Below, piece by piece: positions 33,528 through 45,204 of a DNA stretch of 64,000 nt (the stretch's first letter is position 1; the number at the start of each line of letters is the position of its first letter). Source of the DNA: Papiliotrema nemorosa (Eukaryota; Basidiomycota; Tremellomycetes; Tremellales; Rhynchogastremaceae). The notes beneath the pieces were generated by a model. The model searched no databases. It saw nothing but the letters and a program-made list of their open reading frames with translations, and was not told where the DNA came from. The translations under genes were made by a program, and so were the position numbers. The DNA is taken from NCBI GenBank assembly GCA_032158125.1, contig JASKOT010000004.1, positions 620,001 through 684,000 on the forward strand. Reading direction: 5' to 3'.

Positions 33528-35235
33528 ATGCCTCAAGTTGCACGGGAAGAGATTGAGCTCGAAACTGTGTCGATCATCCGTGGTCGACCTGTAGGGGATC
33601 TGCCTCCTACAGACAGAGGATGGGGTGCTTGGTCGTATCTGGCAGCAGCTACGGGCCTTGAGGTGGGTGATTCGACCATGAAGTCATCGCTGACAAAGTA
33701 GACTTTGGTTTGGGGTGGGTCGCGGAGATGATTCTTTAAAAGCTGATGAAGTAGGCTTTACAAACTCGTATGGTGTCTTTTTGAAGTACTACCAGGAGCG
33801 ATATGGGGGTTCCTCACTGGCTGTCACAGGGACGATCTCCATGGCGAGTACACCTTTGACCATATTTAGCAATAGCTCACGGGACAGGGAGAGATGTACC
33901 TTCTGTTACCTGTTCTGACCTTCTACCTCGGCCAGTTCCCTCGTCAGAGACCGCTGAGTATGTGGGTTGGACTGGTTCTTATGGCGGGATCATTCCTTGG
34001 AGCTGCATTCTCTCGCTCTGTAGGTGCCCACCTCGCAAGACAGACTGGTAATGATGTCTCAGGCAGGAGGCATTGTCGCGACTCAAGGGGTCTTGTATGG
34101 CATTGGAGCCAGTGAGATTAACAATTTCGAGGGTGAATGGGACTGATGAGCAGCACTGCTATACTGCCCCACTACCGCTTACCTGTGAGCACACTCTAGA
34201 CTCCTCGACGGTTGGATAGGTCTAATCTTCAGGTTTGAATGGTTTCAAGCTCGACAAGGACTCTCAGCCGGGATCCTCTTCAGCGGTACAGGCGCAGGAG
34301 GACTGGTGATGCCTTTCATTGCAAGTGCCCTGTTGGACAAGTATGGACAACGTACTGCTCTTCTATCCATTGTAAGCAATCAGCCATAGAGGAGTCAGAG
34401 ACTCTAGCTGAGATATAGGGCGTCGCCTACACGATCATCCTTGGGTCTCTCATACCCTTTATTCGACCCAGATTACCCTTACCCAGTCAGACTTCATCTG
34501 CCAAACCAAGATTACAGATGGGTTTCATGAACGCCATGCCATTCTGGATGCTGTGGTTGGGAGTAATGTTTCAAGGTCTCGCAGCTTTCATGCCTGGTAC
34601 TTATCTTCCAGGTCAGCCAGCGCCGATCTCGTCAATCAATGCTGACGCACAGCATACGCAAGCGCGCTCCACTTGCCCAACAGCGTGGGTACGCTCGCAG
34701 TGGCATTGATGAATCTCGCAAGGGTGCCTGGTCAGGTTGTGATCGGGTATGCGTCGGATAAGATGGGTGCTCGGACTTTGATCTTGATCATGGCGTTTGC
34801 ATCGGGATTGAGCGTGATGACAGGCTGGGGACTGGCCCATGATACAGGCGGGATATTGGGCTTCGCCATTGCATTCGGTGGCTTCGCAGGGAGCTACACC
34901 GCTCTGTTCCCAAGGTAGATACCCGCGGACTCTCGTATCCTTAGCTGACATGGCAGATTCATCTCCGCCGTATCTCGTAGGTCGATTTTACCCTCCGACA
35001 CCGTAGGCTAATGACAGATGACGATCCGCTCCTGCGACCGATGCTATACGCCTTGTTCTCCTTCGCCCGAGGAGTGGGCTCTATAGCTTCCGGGCCACTC
35101 TCGACAGCTCTCCTCAACAGGTCGACGAACATCCACCTTGGAGCGGCAGGGTGGGGAGGGTTGATATTGTGGACTGGAGCAGGGATGTTGGGCAGCGGTA
35201 TAGGGGCAGGATATAAGGGTCTAAAGGTCGATTAG
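33528..35235 (+). CDS. MFS transporter, monocarboxylate (MCH/SLC16-like) type
   Basis: Twelve-helix membrane transporter of the fungal MCH-type branch of the major facilitator superfamily, which includes monocarboxylate-like and riboflavin carriers. The substrate cannot be told. The N-terminal tail ends TDRGWGAWSYLAAAT and is spliced to ETLVWG and then FTNSYGVFLKYYQERYG, the family signature around helix 1. Later marks are GGIVATQGVLYGIGA, ILFSGTGAGGLVMPFI, LPNSVGTLAVALMNLARVP and VVIGYASDKMGAR. At least seven introns are needed; one between FSRS and AGGIV is 43 nt and phase 0. The final exon ends GAGYKGLKVD. It is preceded by the ATAAGGCA array. Confidence 0.88.
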
Positions 35236-36219
35236 CTGTGCCCCTTGTCCCGACAACTTGGATACGAGATGTTCACTTACATGCTCCCTCTTATATCCCA
35301 GGGTCTTGAGTGTGGTATCCTTCGCTCTACAGACTCCTATACGAGCTTTCCCCCACTCGTGACCATTCCGGCCGCTGCTCTCGCCGCCTTTCCACTGAAA
35401 TCACAGCCGCCATTCCGGGCCGCGAGAAGAGATATAGCCAGACATGAGGCAACAAATGCAGTGCTGATCATGAGCATGATACTATGGAGCTGATACTTGT
35501 AGAATTGTTGAGAATAGACCGTTATAGTGTGTGAGAGACATACAATTTATAGAACGTCACCCGCGAGACCTGCCTTTCCTCCTCTGACGTCCTTGACGAT
35601 GCAAAGATCGCTGCACGACATGTCAGCTGCTCATAATAGCATATGATTGGATGCAAGCGCACAACGGAGGTTTGGGAGAGCCATGATAAGTTGACCGAAG
35701 CGGGATGTAGGGTTGTTAAGGTATGGTCAAACGTGGAGAATGAGTTGCATTTCGGCGTTTGTATTGTATCTCACTCAACATTCTCCGATGGATGTCATTA
35801 CACTCTTGAGGACGGCTGGACCAACCGTTGAATGGTCAAGCATGAACTTGCTCAGCGTCTTGCATGCTCGACGAGTGGTCTTCATATGCTGCATACGACT
35901 GCAACAGCTAGCAGCCCACACACCACTGTACGCCGTCACGAGTCTATCTCAGGTATCCCACAACTCTCGCGATGATCTGCTACACTTATATCAAGGGCCT
36001 ACTGGGCATCAAGGTGAAACATGCAGAAGTATTTCACGGTGTAGCGGAACCAGGGGTACCTAAGCGCATCCCTGTTAGAGCAATCGTAACAAGGGGAGAT
36101 TGTTCGTTCCAACGGCCTTGGATAGACTCGACCACTGACTATTGATCATGGCGAGCATGGAGCCAACAGACCTTGATCTTTCGTCGAATTCATCCTACTT
36201 TTAGGATCACACAGTAAGG
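35236..36219. other. 1-kb intergenic region
   Basis: It holds the 3' flank of the transporter and the promoter of the GH114-like gene. Short ORFs on both strands have no recognisable product. Confidence 0.5.
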
Positions 36220-37406
36220 ATGAAGCTATGGTGGAGCGTCTTGACTACACTTCCAGCATGTCTGGCAGCAACGGTGCGTTTGACTGCCTGCTTCGTCCCG
36301 TTCTACTGATGTGGCGGTGTAATGTCAAGACAAAGGACTCACCCTCGGTCGATGTAGTGTCCAGGACATCCAGTGCGCTGGGCGCAACAAGCAGTCCCTC
36401 GCCTGTCGGTGGTGTTCTCAACGTGAAGACTCCCGCCAAGCTTCCACTCGATGCTCAACTCCTCGATTCGCTGGAATGGCAAGGCCCAGTCTCACCTGTA
36501 TACACAACCGACTCAGGACTTGAGATCAACGCGGGAGTCTATCTGGTAGATCTGGACAATACCAACGAGACGACCATGTGAGTTGTGCCGTGCTGCGAAG
36601 AGAATATGCGTTAACAGCCAGTGCGAAATACCATGACGACGGCAAGGTTGTTCTTGCCTACTTTTCCGCTGGAGGATGGGATGCCGTCAGGTAAATCCAT
36701 CCCTCCTTTGATGCAGAGCATCACTGACAGTCTTTAGATCAGACTCGTTTGACTACGATGGTGCCTGCGTATGCGGTGGAACCTTGTCTGAATCTGGATG
36801 TTCCACCCTAGACTACAAACAAGATGGATGGGATGCTTGGTGGATTGATATCCATTCGGCAGAATGTCGAACCAGTGCAGAGAACATAATGACTTCTCGG
36901 TTCCAACGTGCTGCTTCGAAAGGTTTCGACGGGGTCATGCTGGACAATGTGGATAGCGTGAGACGAACCGGACACGTTTTCTACGAGCAATTGACGAGCA
37001 GTATCTTCAAGGCAATGGTCAACCTCACGGCAATACCATCGAGGATGAGGTGTCGTACCTCCAGACCTTGTCGCAGGTAGCAAAGGACAATGGTCTCCTG
37101 GTGGGACCCAACAATGGTGGGGCGATGCTCAAAGACTATTTCGGAATCATCATCGACGGATTCGACTTTGTCGTCGTTGAATCCTGCATGAGCGACGGAA
37201 ACCCCCTCATGATGGGTGTTTTAATGTGACAGCGCAAATGGGATGAATGTGACGTATATGACCCTTTCTTGGACGCTGGTAAACCGACATACCAGTTTGA
37301 GTACTACAACTCGGTCACGTCTTGTCCTTCTCTCAAGGAGGGCCAACACCTTACAGTGTATAGTGGGATCATGTTGGAAGCCAAGACAATCACTCTATCT
37401 TGCTGA
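36220..37406 (+). CDS. Secreted GH114-like glycosidase (alpha-1,4-polygalactosaminidase type), with a defective splice site
   Basis: The start MKLWWSVLTTLPACLAAT is a signal peptide. A Ser/Thr-rich linker follows, then a GH114 (TIM-barrel) domain: INAGVYLVDLDNTNETT, VVLAYFSAGGWDAVR, GWDAWWIDIHSAECRT, GFDGVMLDNVDS, LLVGPNNGGAML, FDFVVVESC and WDECDVYDPFLDAGKP. The end is VYSGIMLEAKTITLSC. Enzymes of this family cut galactosamine-rich polysaccharide. After ESC the frame hits TGA at 37227-37229, but the same frame continues with RKWDECDVYD. The expected 45-nt intron (37188-37232) would begin ATGAGC instead of GTGAGC. So the gene is damaged, uses a non-GT donor, or carries a sequence error here. 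Confidence 0.82.
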
Positions 37407-37882
37407 TACGATGGTGGCAGAAATCGAGACACATATCTGTACGCTGGATCGTACCGATGCATTCGATGTTCCGTCTTGATCAGAGGCCAACAGAGTGCAG
37501 CTGCAAGCTGTCATGCCAATTGTCCAAAGCCATGAAGGCTTGTCACCCCGCCAAGATGGCATCCCCTGCTTTCTCCTCCTCGATGGGTTCTCGTAGGATG
37601 TTGTATTCTTCTTGACCCCTTTATGCAGCAGAACCTATTTACGGGCATTGGAATATCTCACAAGACGCCCAATTTGCAGCAGGGGTTTAGTCGCCACCTA
37701 CGAAGGTGCCACAATTAAGAAAACACCCTCGCCGCCCAATCTGATCCCGCTCCACCACCACGCCAGGTGGCCAGCGGGGGAGGGGGTGTTGATGGCAATG
37801 ACGACCATTTGGGTGACATCCACGACCACTACCTTCATCACTCTATCCTTCTCTCTCATACTCAAATAAACCATCGCGCAAC
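37407..37882. other. Intergenic upstream of SAR1
   Basis: About 480 bp with the 3' flank of the GH114-like gene and the SAR1 promoter. It has a CT-rich tract before the SAR1 start, and no other feature is seen. Confidence 0.5.
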
Positions 37883-38870
37883 ATGTGGATGCTCGTGAGT
37901 GTGACATGGGCCCTTCCCGCAAAGCTTTATGGGCGGCTGGCTAACTGCTGATAGAACTGGTTCTGGGATGTTCTCTCCTCCTTGGGTAAGTGATACGACG
38001 TAGAGCGCGTTCAGAGCTGATAGCCAGGATTAATGAACAAGAGTATGCTTATTCTCATCTTGGTATCCGTTTCAAAGGCTAATACTCAGGCGCAAAGCTG
38101 CTGTTCCTCGGTCTGGACAATGCTGGTAAAACGGTAAGTGCTTCCGAGTCTGGCGATAACCAACGCTCATTTCCCAGACTCTCTTACATATGCTCAAGAA
38201 CGATCGTCTGGCAACCCTCCAACCTACTCTTCATCCAAGTGAGTCTTACACTGCTTGATTGGTATGGTCTGTGAAGCTCGTGCTGACATCTTAGCATCGG
38301 AAGAGCTGGCTATTGGAAATGTCAAATTCACCACTTACGATCTGGGTGGACACATGCAAGCGCGTCGATTGTGGAGAGACTATTTCCCAGAAGTGGACGG
38401 GATCGTCTTCCTGGTCGATTCAGCGGACACTGAGCGATTCTCCGAATCCAAGGCGGAACTCGATTCCTTGTGTGAGTCGACCACTCCTCTCACCTCGATG
38501 TCATCCGCTCCGAGATTCGACTGAATCATGAAACTGACTGTTCAGTGGCCATCGAGTCTCTAGCTCAAGTTCCCTTCCTCATTCTCGGAAACAAGATTGA
38601 TGCCGCTGGAGCAGTCTCGGAGGAGGAATTGAGGCACCAACTGGGTCTCTACCAGACGACTGGAAAGGTCAGCTTCAACCAGGACGCCACGCGTGCACAG
38701 CTGACAGTTACAGGGAAAGATCCCTCTTCGGGACATTCGACCCATCGAGGTCTTCATGTGCTCGGTCGTCATGCGACAAGGCTACGGTGAAGGCTTCCGA
38801 TGGTTGTCTCAATACGTTAGTCACCTTACCCGCATATATATTGTGGATGGCGCTGATATACCAGATCTAA
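37883..38870 (+). CDS. SAR1: Small GTPase Sar1 (COPII coat assembly)
   Basis: Sar1 starts COPII vesicle budding at the ER by inserting its N-terminal helix and recruiting Sec23/24. Eight short exons give 189 residues, the exact family length. The helix is [16 protein letters not shown]. The P-loop GLDNAGKT, effector Thr region ([13 protein letters not shown]), DLGGH (Sar1-type switch II, with His where Ras has Gln), NKID and the C-terminal [15 protein letters not shown] are all present. An intron placed between two identical GGAAAG hexamers must be removed to give TTGKGKIPLRD. The last exon is only ATC TAA. The first coding exon is 12 nt. Confidence 0.97.
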
Positions 38871-39114
38871 GCTGCACACCGATATCGGTGGAAGATAAAA
38901 GCGGAGGCCAGGAGGAGCGGAGGAGGACTGAGATAGTGAAGAGGAAAAACGCGTTAGACCTTGGCCGCAGATGTGACCTACACCACCCTTCCCACTCATA
39001 ATACCCCTTCCCAATACTCACTTTCCCCCTCGCGACACCACGATGCAACGATGATTCCTAGACTCGCGTTATCACGTTCATTGCATATCACATGATGGAC
39101 TCTACTGTGATCAT

Positions 39115-41475
39115 CTAATTTCGTTTCGACCTCGTCTGCCTGGGCGTCGGTTGAGCGCTTCCATCCCGAGCTGCATTTCTCCTGCGGCCCGTCTCTGACT
39201 TTGCCACGCTGACCATACTCGGTGTCGGACTGCCCATCTCACTCGGCATCGCCGAGCTGGCTCTCGTACTTGCTCTCGTCGTCCTTCTCGCAGCGGGAGT
39301 AGCTGATTCCTCCCTGTCGATCGTCCTCTTGGTCTTCTGTCTCTTTTTGGGCGTTCCATCCTGGTGTCCATCTTCGTCGTCCAAAAGCGCTCGTGAGACC
39401 GATCTAGTCATGCGTGAACGAGCGCCAGCAGCGGGTCGACCATTACCGATCTCACTTGCCGCAGACGCCGTTGGAGCCGACGTGTCGAGTACCTCGTTTT
39501 CAGGAACCGACTCTACGGCTTGCGGGTCGAAAGCCCCTGGCATAGGAGCGATAGTGGGGTCTTGCGATGCTTGTCGCGTCCGAGTGCGTCGTGCAGGAGG
39601 CGTATTCGGAGGCAGCGAGGCTTGTCGAGGCGGCGATTCCGGCGGCTGCGAAGCAGATGCAACAACACGTTTGGATCGACGGACCGGTCGGCTCGCTTGA
39701 TTGGATGACTGTGGTTCTGTCGCCTCGGGCTCTGTTCTGTCTGCGTGATCGTCTCGATGCTCTGCTTCTGAAATTACCGATGCTTGGCGAGTGCGTCGAG
39801 CCACCGGAGTTGACTCTTTTTGCTGTTGCTGAGGAGCAGGCGATCCGTGATCTCCGTCGAAGCCTGTGGGCGCCTCATCATCGATGATCTGTCTAGGTCG
39901 TCTGGGAGCAGGACTGCCAGTTTGCGAGGTCACCCTGGGCAAAGCAAATGGACCGGACAAGACTCGCTGTCTGAGACCAGGCGAATCTTGCTTGCCCGAC
40001 GCAAATCGGGGTGGGCCGGAAAAGGGAGATTGAGGTCGACTTTGACTCGCTGGCTGTGGAGAAGCAGCCGGAGTGTCATGGTCTTTTGTCGCAGCCGAGC
40101 CTGATGGTCGTGTTGCACTGGGCGCCACAGTTATGTCTGCGCGGTCTGTCCGGGTGTTGGTTTCCATGCTGACCTGTCCATTGACGGCTAGATAGCGATC
40201 CCTGTCCTCCGTCTGTTCACCGATCCTCTCGTCACCATCGAGTGCCAAAGCTCGTCTATGCACATCGGGCAAAATTGATATAAACTCCCTGACCATTTCT
40301 CGCCTTCGTTGCCTATCGGCGTCTCCTCCGGCGGATCCGGCAGAATCCTTGTCCAGTTGAATAGCTTCGGCATATTGACCCTGGTGTACCAGACGAAGCG
40401 TAACCAAATCATGTAACACCGATAATGCCTCGGAAGGGATACCCCGAGGTGGGCGAGCGAGAAAGCTAAGCAGATGGTCCATCTCGTCTTGCTCCAGCGG
40501 TAGGTGAACGAGCTGTTTAATGGATGCACCATGCAGGCCATGCGATCCGGCACCTGCGGGAATTTTCGAACCACCCAGCATCCAACACCACAACAACTCG
40601 CGCATACTACGCTGGCGATTAGAATCGAAGGAACGGATGAAGGTGACTGCCTCGTTGAGCGAAGCAGCTGATGCAAGGGATATCATCTTTAGCTCGGCAT
40701 CGCCTGGAGCGTCGCTGGTCCGCTGAGTGCAGAGGAGGAGGTTGTGGATGAGAGATAATGACATTGAAGGCGGCGATACGTGTGTAGAGAGGACCGAGAG
40801 GATCTCCGGGAAGAAGTTGAGTTCGGATATTAGGGGATTGCAGAGGTGGTCCACAGCAGTCTGTCATCAGGCCGGTCCTTCCACTGGCGGCGTGTGGCGG
40901 CGTGAGTTACACTCACAGCCCAATATTCATTGTCCAATGACCAATAAGCATCCATGAACGCCATCCAAGAGCTCCCCAATCTCCGCTTGCTGGCAAATTG
41001 CTCAGCTCTGGATCTCGCTTCTGCCTCGACTCCATGTTGAACCATAACCATATCTCCGTCGGACTGCGCCATAGGGAAAGCCAAATCGTAATCTCTTAAT
41101 AGGTAATAGTAGAAACAATCCTGCCTAGACCGCGAGAGATCGGCTGCGTGTATACTCTGCAGCAGACGTCGGTATGCAGCTGGCCCGGTTGGAGGGTATG
41201 AAGACCCTTCCTCATCAGCTTTCTTATGTGCAGGGCGACTTGTCGACTGACCGTCGATGTCCGCAAACCCTAAAAGCCTATCAATGAACAGCTTTCCGCT
41301 GGGATAAGTCTCCCGTCGAGCCTCAATCTGAGAGGTCGAAGCGACATTATAGGGCGAGACGGTCAGGTCGAAATGATGAAGAATCGCCTCGGGCAGCTGA
41401 GAAGGCCCGGACACCGGCGAGGACTGCGGTCAGTGATATTTGGGAGTGGGCTAGGGATCAAATACTCACTTCCAT
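39115..41475 (-). CDS. ELYS-like nuclear pore assembly protein
   Basis: Three exons (41475-41470, 41423-40917, 40860-39115) give 752 residues. The N-terminal half is the helical ELYS domain: LPEAILHHFDLTVSPYN, DCFYYYLLRDYDLAF, AYWSLDNEYWA, VDHLCNPLISELNFFPEI and MRELLWCWMLGG. In animals ELYS seeds nuclear pores on chromatin, and fission yeast Ely5 is the short fungal form. The C-terminal 350 residues are Ser/Pro/Arg-rich with repeated basic Thr-Arg-Ala-Ser units (RRTTRASTRASS, TPRQTRSKRN) and nuclear-localisation patches such as KKRQKTKR, suited to chromatin binding. The first coding exon is just ATG GAA. Confidence 0.87.
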
Positions 41476-41682
41476 TCTAGACCTGTCTCGACAGACTCGG
41501 TCAAATTCTAGAGAAGAAGGAACAGTGAATGACCGTCGAGGGGTTGTTGTCCAGAAATGTCGAAAGCCACGTGGCAAAATCAGCAAATGTTGAAACCGCT
41601 GGTCGACTGGAATGTCAAGGCGACTACTCTTGCTTCGTATGCATATGTCCATCTCAAGCAGGACTTGCTAGCGCTACTCAGC

Positions 41683-42706
41683 ATGGTGGTGTTCTATACA
41701 TCGAAAGGTAATCCTAAATCTTCGTGTGGTGAGTCACGTTGACGCGGCAGCGGTGGATCCGCCAGTGACGATCTACATGTAGGTCGTTTCAGTCTGGAAT
41801 CGAAAGACTTGTCGGGGACTGCGTGCTGATGGCCGGGGGAAAAGACAAGGTGGAGAGTATGTCACCTTATCTTCTGACAACCATGTGTGCTGATGATGCA
41901 GATGAGGAATTGCTACGATATGGGCTGCCTACGGATGTATGGTTTCATGTCGAGTGTGTTTCGACCAAAGCGCTGGGAATGCTAACAAGGAAGCAAGCTA
42001 TCTTCGGCTCACGTTTACCTGAGGCAAAGCGAGGGACAACCTCATGGGGAATGGGACAAGCTCCCGGCCGCATTGGTCAATGATGCCGCGCAGCTAGTCA
42101 AAGCAAACAGTATAGAAGGTGGGTCTTAGAACGGGTCCCGCTGATCTTTAGGTAACAAGAAGGATAATATAACGGTTGGTCTCGTCGTGTTCAGGATCGT
42201 GCTCAGTCCTTATAGGTGATATATACTCCGTTCACCAATCTCAAGGTAAAGCTTTCGAGATGAGGCACTCAAGCGGGGCTGATGATGCAGAAAACCGGGG
42301 ACATGGCCGTGGGTCAGGTATCTTTCCATGCGGACAAGAAGGTCAAGCGAGGTTGGTCTACCATATCGGGCCGGGTTGCGCCAAATGACGTACAGTACAT
42401 GTGGTTACGAGAGACAATGTCATAGTGAACCGACTCAACAAGACCAAGGTGATCAAAGAAGTAGACCATGAAGCGGACCGACAAGCCAGACTCAAGGTAG
42501 AAGGTCAGAGGAAGAAAGCCGAAGCGGTCGAAAGAGTAAGTGTAGCCTTTGGACCCGACTGACGCTGGCAGAGTAGGTTAGAGGCGGAGCAAAAGAAAAC
42601 TTGGGAAGAGCAGAAGAAGCAGAGGAGCTATGAGGGCATGTACGGGGACGAGATGTATGAGGAGTACAAGAGGGAGAATAACGATAGCGATGACGATTTC
42701 ATGTGA
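41683..42706 (+). CDS. CCDC25 homologue (NFACT-R/DUF814 domain)
   Basis: Small conserved eukaryotic protein; human CCDC25 has an NFACT-R domain and a C-terminal coiled coil. The start is MVVFYTSK, then VDPPVTIYM, GKDKVENEELLRYGLPTDVW, LSSAHVYLRQSEGQPHG, VNDAAQLVKANSIEG, VIYTPFTNLKKTGDMAVG, and a charged coiled coil ending NNDSDDDFM. About nine introns are needed. One join fails the GT-AG rule: the exon starting GGGAAAAGAC (41837) is preceded by CCGG where an AG is expected. The alternative AG at 41805 would leave a 28-nt intron and an 11-residue insertion. Everything else splices cleanly. Confidence 0.88.
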
Positions 42707-42763
42707 TGGTATGATCAATCTTCGAAAGCAAATGAAGTCTATAGGATACCCCACTATCCCGCT

Positions 42764-43340
42764 TCAACTTCTAAAACCCTTCTGCATGTCGGTCCCTGCT
42801 TCTCACCGATTCATCGCCAGGACAGCGAAGCCCGGTCTCGACGTCGATATCGAGTATGTGAAAGGATTGTCCGCCCCAAATACGATCCTCGTCGCATGCT
42901 CATCCGATTGGCAAGGCGTTTCAGAAGTCCTTTGCCTAACACTTGGCCAGATGAACACCTGTCCTGTCGTCCTAAGGGCAAAGATATTGATCGTGTCCGT
43001 GCACATGCCGACCATGATTTTACCATTCAGCTCCATCGTCGTGAATTTCAGGATGTCTTCCTAATCATCCAGCATGGAGGAATCCCCATCTTGCTCAGCC
43101 CACTTGTTTCGGACGGACGCCGATCGAATCGGGCCTTTGGGAGAGCCTGAAACTCCAATCGTGTTTGTACGAGTAGCCAAGATGCCATATGGACCTCTCG
43201 CCCAGCTGGCATCGTATGCAAGCCATCAAGCGTGCAGACGACGCGACTGTCTCCGCTCGACATCTGCATCGTGTCCGGACTGTATATCTGCTCTGGCGGA
43301 ACTCCGTTCCCGTCCGTCGAAATGAGATCACGATTGTCTG
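42764..43340 (-). other. Unresolved minus-strand spliced ORF between CCDC25 and NSA1
   Basis: Three segments join in frame with ordinary signals: FDGRERSSARADIQSGHDAD, then after a GTCGCG...GCCAG intron WARGPYGILATRTNTIGV and WAEQDGDSSMLDD, then EDILKFTTMELNGKIMVGM, TDTINIFALRTTGQVFIW and FAVLAMNRS with a stop at 42764. The last segment recalls beta-propeller repeats of the RCC1 kind, but I cannot confirm that. No start codon is evident, and the space up to NSA1 is too small for a whole propeller. The same frame holds MNQWCTCGIGHVGER just upstream, separated by a TGA. It may be a remnant or a short unknown gene. Confidence 0.35.
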
Positions 43341-43429
43341 GTTAAGCCCAAGATAAGGCATCGTTCTCCAACGTGCCCGATTCCGCAAGTGCACCACTGA
43401 TTCATGACGGCTGTCTTCCCATAGTCAAT

Positions 43430-44923
43430 CTACCTCTTCGACTTCTTGGTCTTGGCGAGATCTTCCTCATCCGAGCTATCATCCTCTTCGTCCTCGACCT
43501 CATCCATATCGTCCCAGATCTCTTCATCATCCCCATCCTCATCTCCCTCTTCATCATCGTCATCGTCATCGCCGATCTCGCCATCCTTGGCCACTTTCGT
43601 CGCCTTCACGTCTAAACTTCCATATCCCTTCCAAACGAAAGATCCAATCCCGACTCCTCCTACCATCGATTCCACCTGAGCTTTCTTTCCCCCTCCCAGA
43701 TTGCCCTTCTCCCCCGGGAGTTTTGGCGCCAAGGTAGAGTGTACCCGAAGACCTGCATCGGATGAAATGCTGGCGAGCCTTATGTTTGTCGGTCCGGCAA
43801 CTTCAGGCTGAGGAAGGAGGAAAAGGTGATGGGCGGTACACGACATTTTGGGGTACGAGTAGAGTAGTCGGCCAGTTCGTATATCCAGCGCACCTAGCAG
43901 GTTCGCTCTATCACTGCAAAAGATCTCACTGCAGATCAGTGCGGGCAAACAGACAGTCTGCGGACTCCAACTGACTGTTCATCTTGTCCAGAAGTTATAC
44001 TGCCCACACCGCCTTCTCTAGCGGCTTTCCATTCGTGGACCGGTTTACGTTGTCTTGTATCAAACGTTCGTATCGTTCCTGACTTTGTCCCACTTGCGAG
44101 GTGATGTGGGCCCAGAAGCGGGAGATGTGTCAAGCAGAGATGATGATTCGGTGGACGGAGAGCCAGGGAATTGTTGGGCATCTAGTCGATGAGCGAGATC
44201 CTCTACATTATACTGCGGCGACTGACATTCTTTGCTCGCCATATTTGCCCACGCTCCAGCTCGTTCTTCTTCCTCTTGCCGTTAGTGGTGGTTGTTGTCT
44301 CCTCAGATGCCCCAGCGAACGACGTCTCCACATCCCACACACTGACATCGACCTCTTTACCGGCCAATGCAAAGGTAGTAGCGGATGATCCAGATGATGA
44401 GAGGGTCAAGAGAGGGGACGAGACGGTGCGGCTAGAAGATGACGAGGAAGAAGAAGCGTGAGGATGCAAATTCAGTTGACCAGAAGTCAATGCTGAAATT
44501 GTACCGCTGAGGATTAGCTTCAATGCCTTCCGTTCAGTGCAATGCTCACCCTTGAGCCCCTACCAGCCCGGCCCAGATATCTCCAGATCGATGAGCTACC
44601 ATTTCTTGGGCAGTGACCGTGACGTCTGCCGGTCCTTCCCCCTCTACGCCGGGATGAAGAGACAAGGTGCTAACCCGGAACGCATCATCGGCTACCACGA
44701 GCTTACTCGTCAGTCATGTATTCGGGAATATGCGGATACTCACAGAGCCCTCTGTAGCTTGCTGCATCCGCTTGATTCCTCCTACACTCTGATGCTCGCC
44801 ATACTTGATGGGCAGGTGTCGCACGATCGGTTCAAGAGATGAAGGACCCGGTTCCGGGATGGAGATGTCCAATAAAGTGTTTGGGTGCAGGGATGGCGCC
44901 AAGAAGTCGTACGTCCTGATCAT
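43430..44923 (-). CDS. NSA1: Ribosome biogenesis factor Nsa1 (WDR74 homologue)
   Basis: WD40 beta-propeller of pre-60S ribosomal particles in the nucleolus, removed by the AAA ATPase Rix7/NVL. Recognisable parts are TTFALAGKEVDVSVWDVETS, RKKNELERGQIWRAKN, HHLASGTKSGTIRTFDTRQR, LLGALDIRTGRLLYSYP, a Gly/Lys loop, and a long acidic tail (runs of Asp/Glu) ending LAKTKKSKR. The start was set at MIRTYDFLAPSLHP (44923), where family-like sequence begins. The frame is open up to 45112, but that would leave fewer than 95 bp to the divergent AP-3 mu start. Four introns are needed. It is convergent with CCDC25. Confidence 0.87.
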
Positions 44924-45204
44924 GTTGAGATTATTCTTGGCTGATTTCTGCGCTACGTGCGACCTTGCAGCCTTTCTGGGGCCGTCGAATTCGTGTAAAC
45001 AACGCAATGAATGAACACCTTTTGGTGGAAATTTTGGATGAGCGCCCGTATGCTGGGAGTGTGTTGCCCCGCATGTACTCCCTCTGAGCCACGTGGCAAA
45101 ATCTCCCATCATGAAGTCACTCTGCGAAGCTCAGAGGCTGTTGACGCCCAACTCGAATCAGCAAGACCCATCGGCAACGGGACAGGAATCGTAGGAGTCG
45201 AAAG

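Noticed and set aside
43446..43679. Ser-rich plus ORF opposite the NSA1 tail
   Set aside because: It is the complement of the acidic Asp/Glu-coding tail of NSA1.
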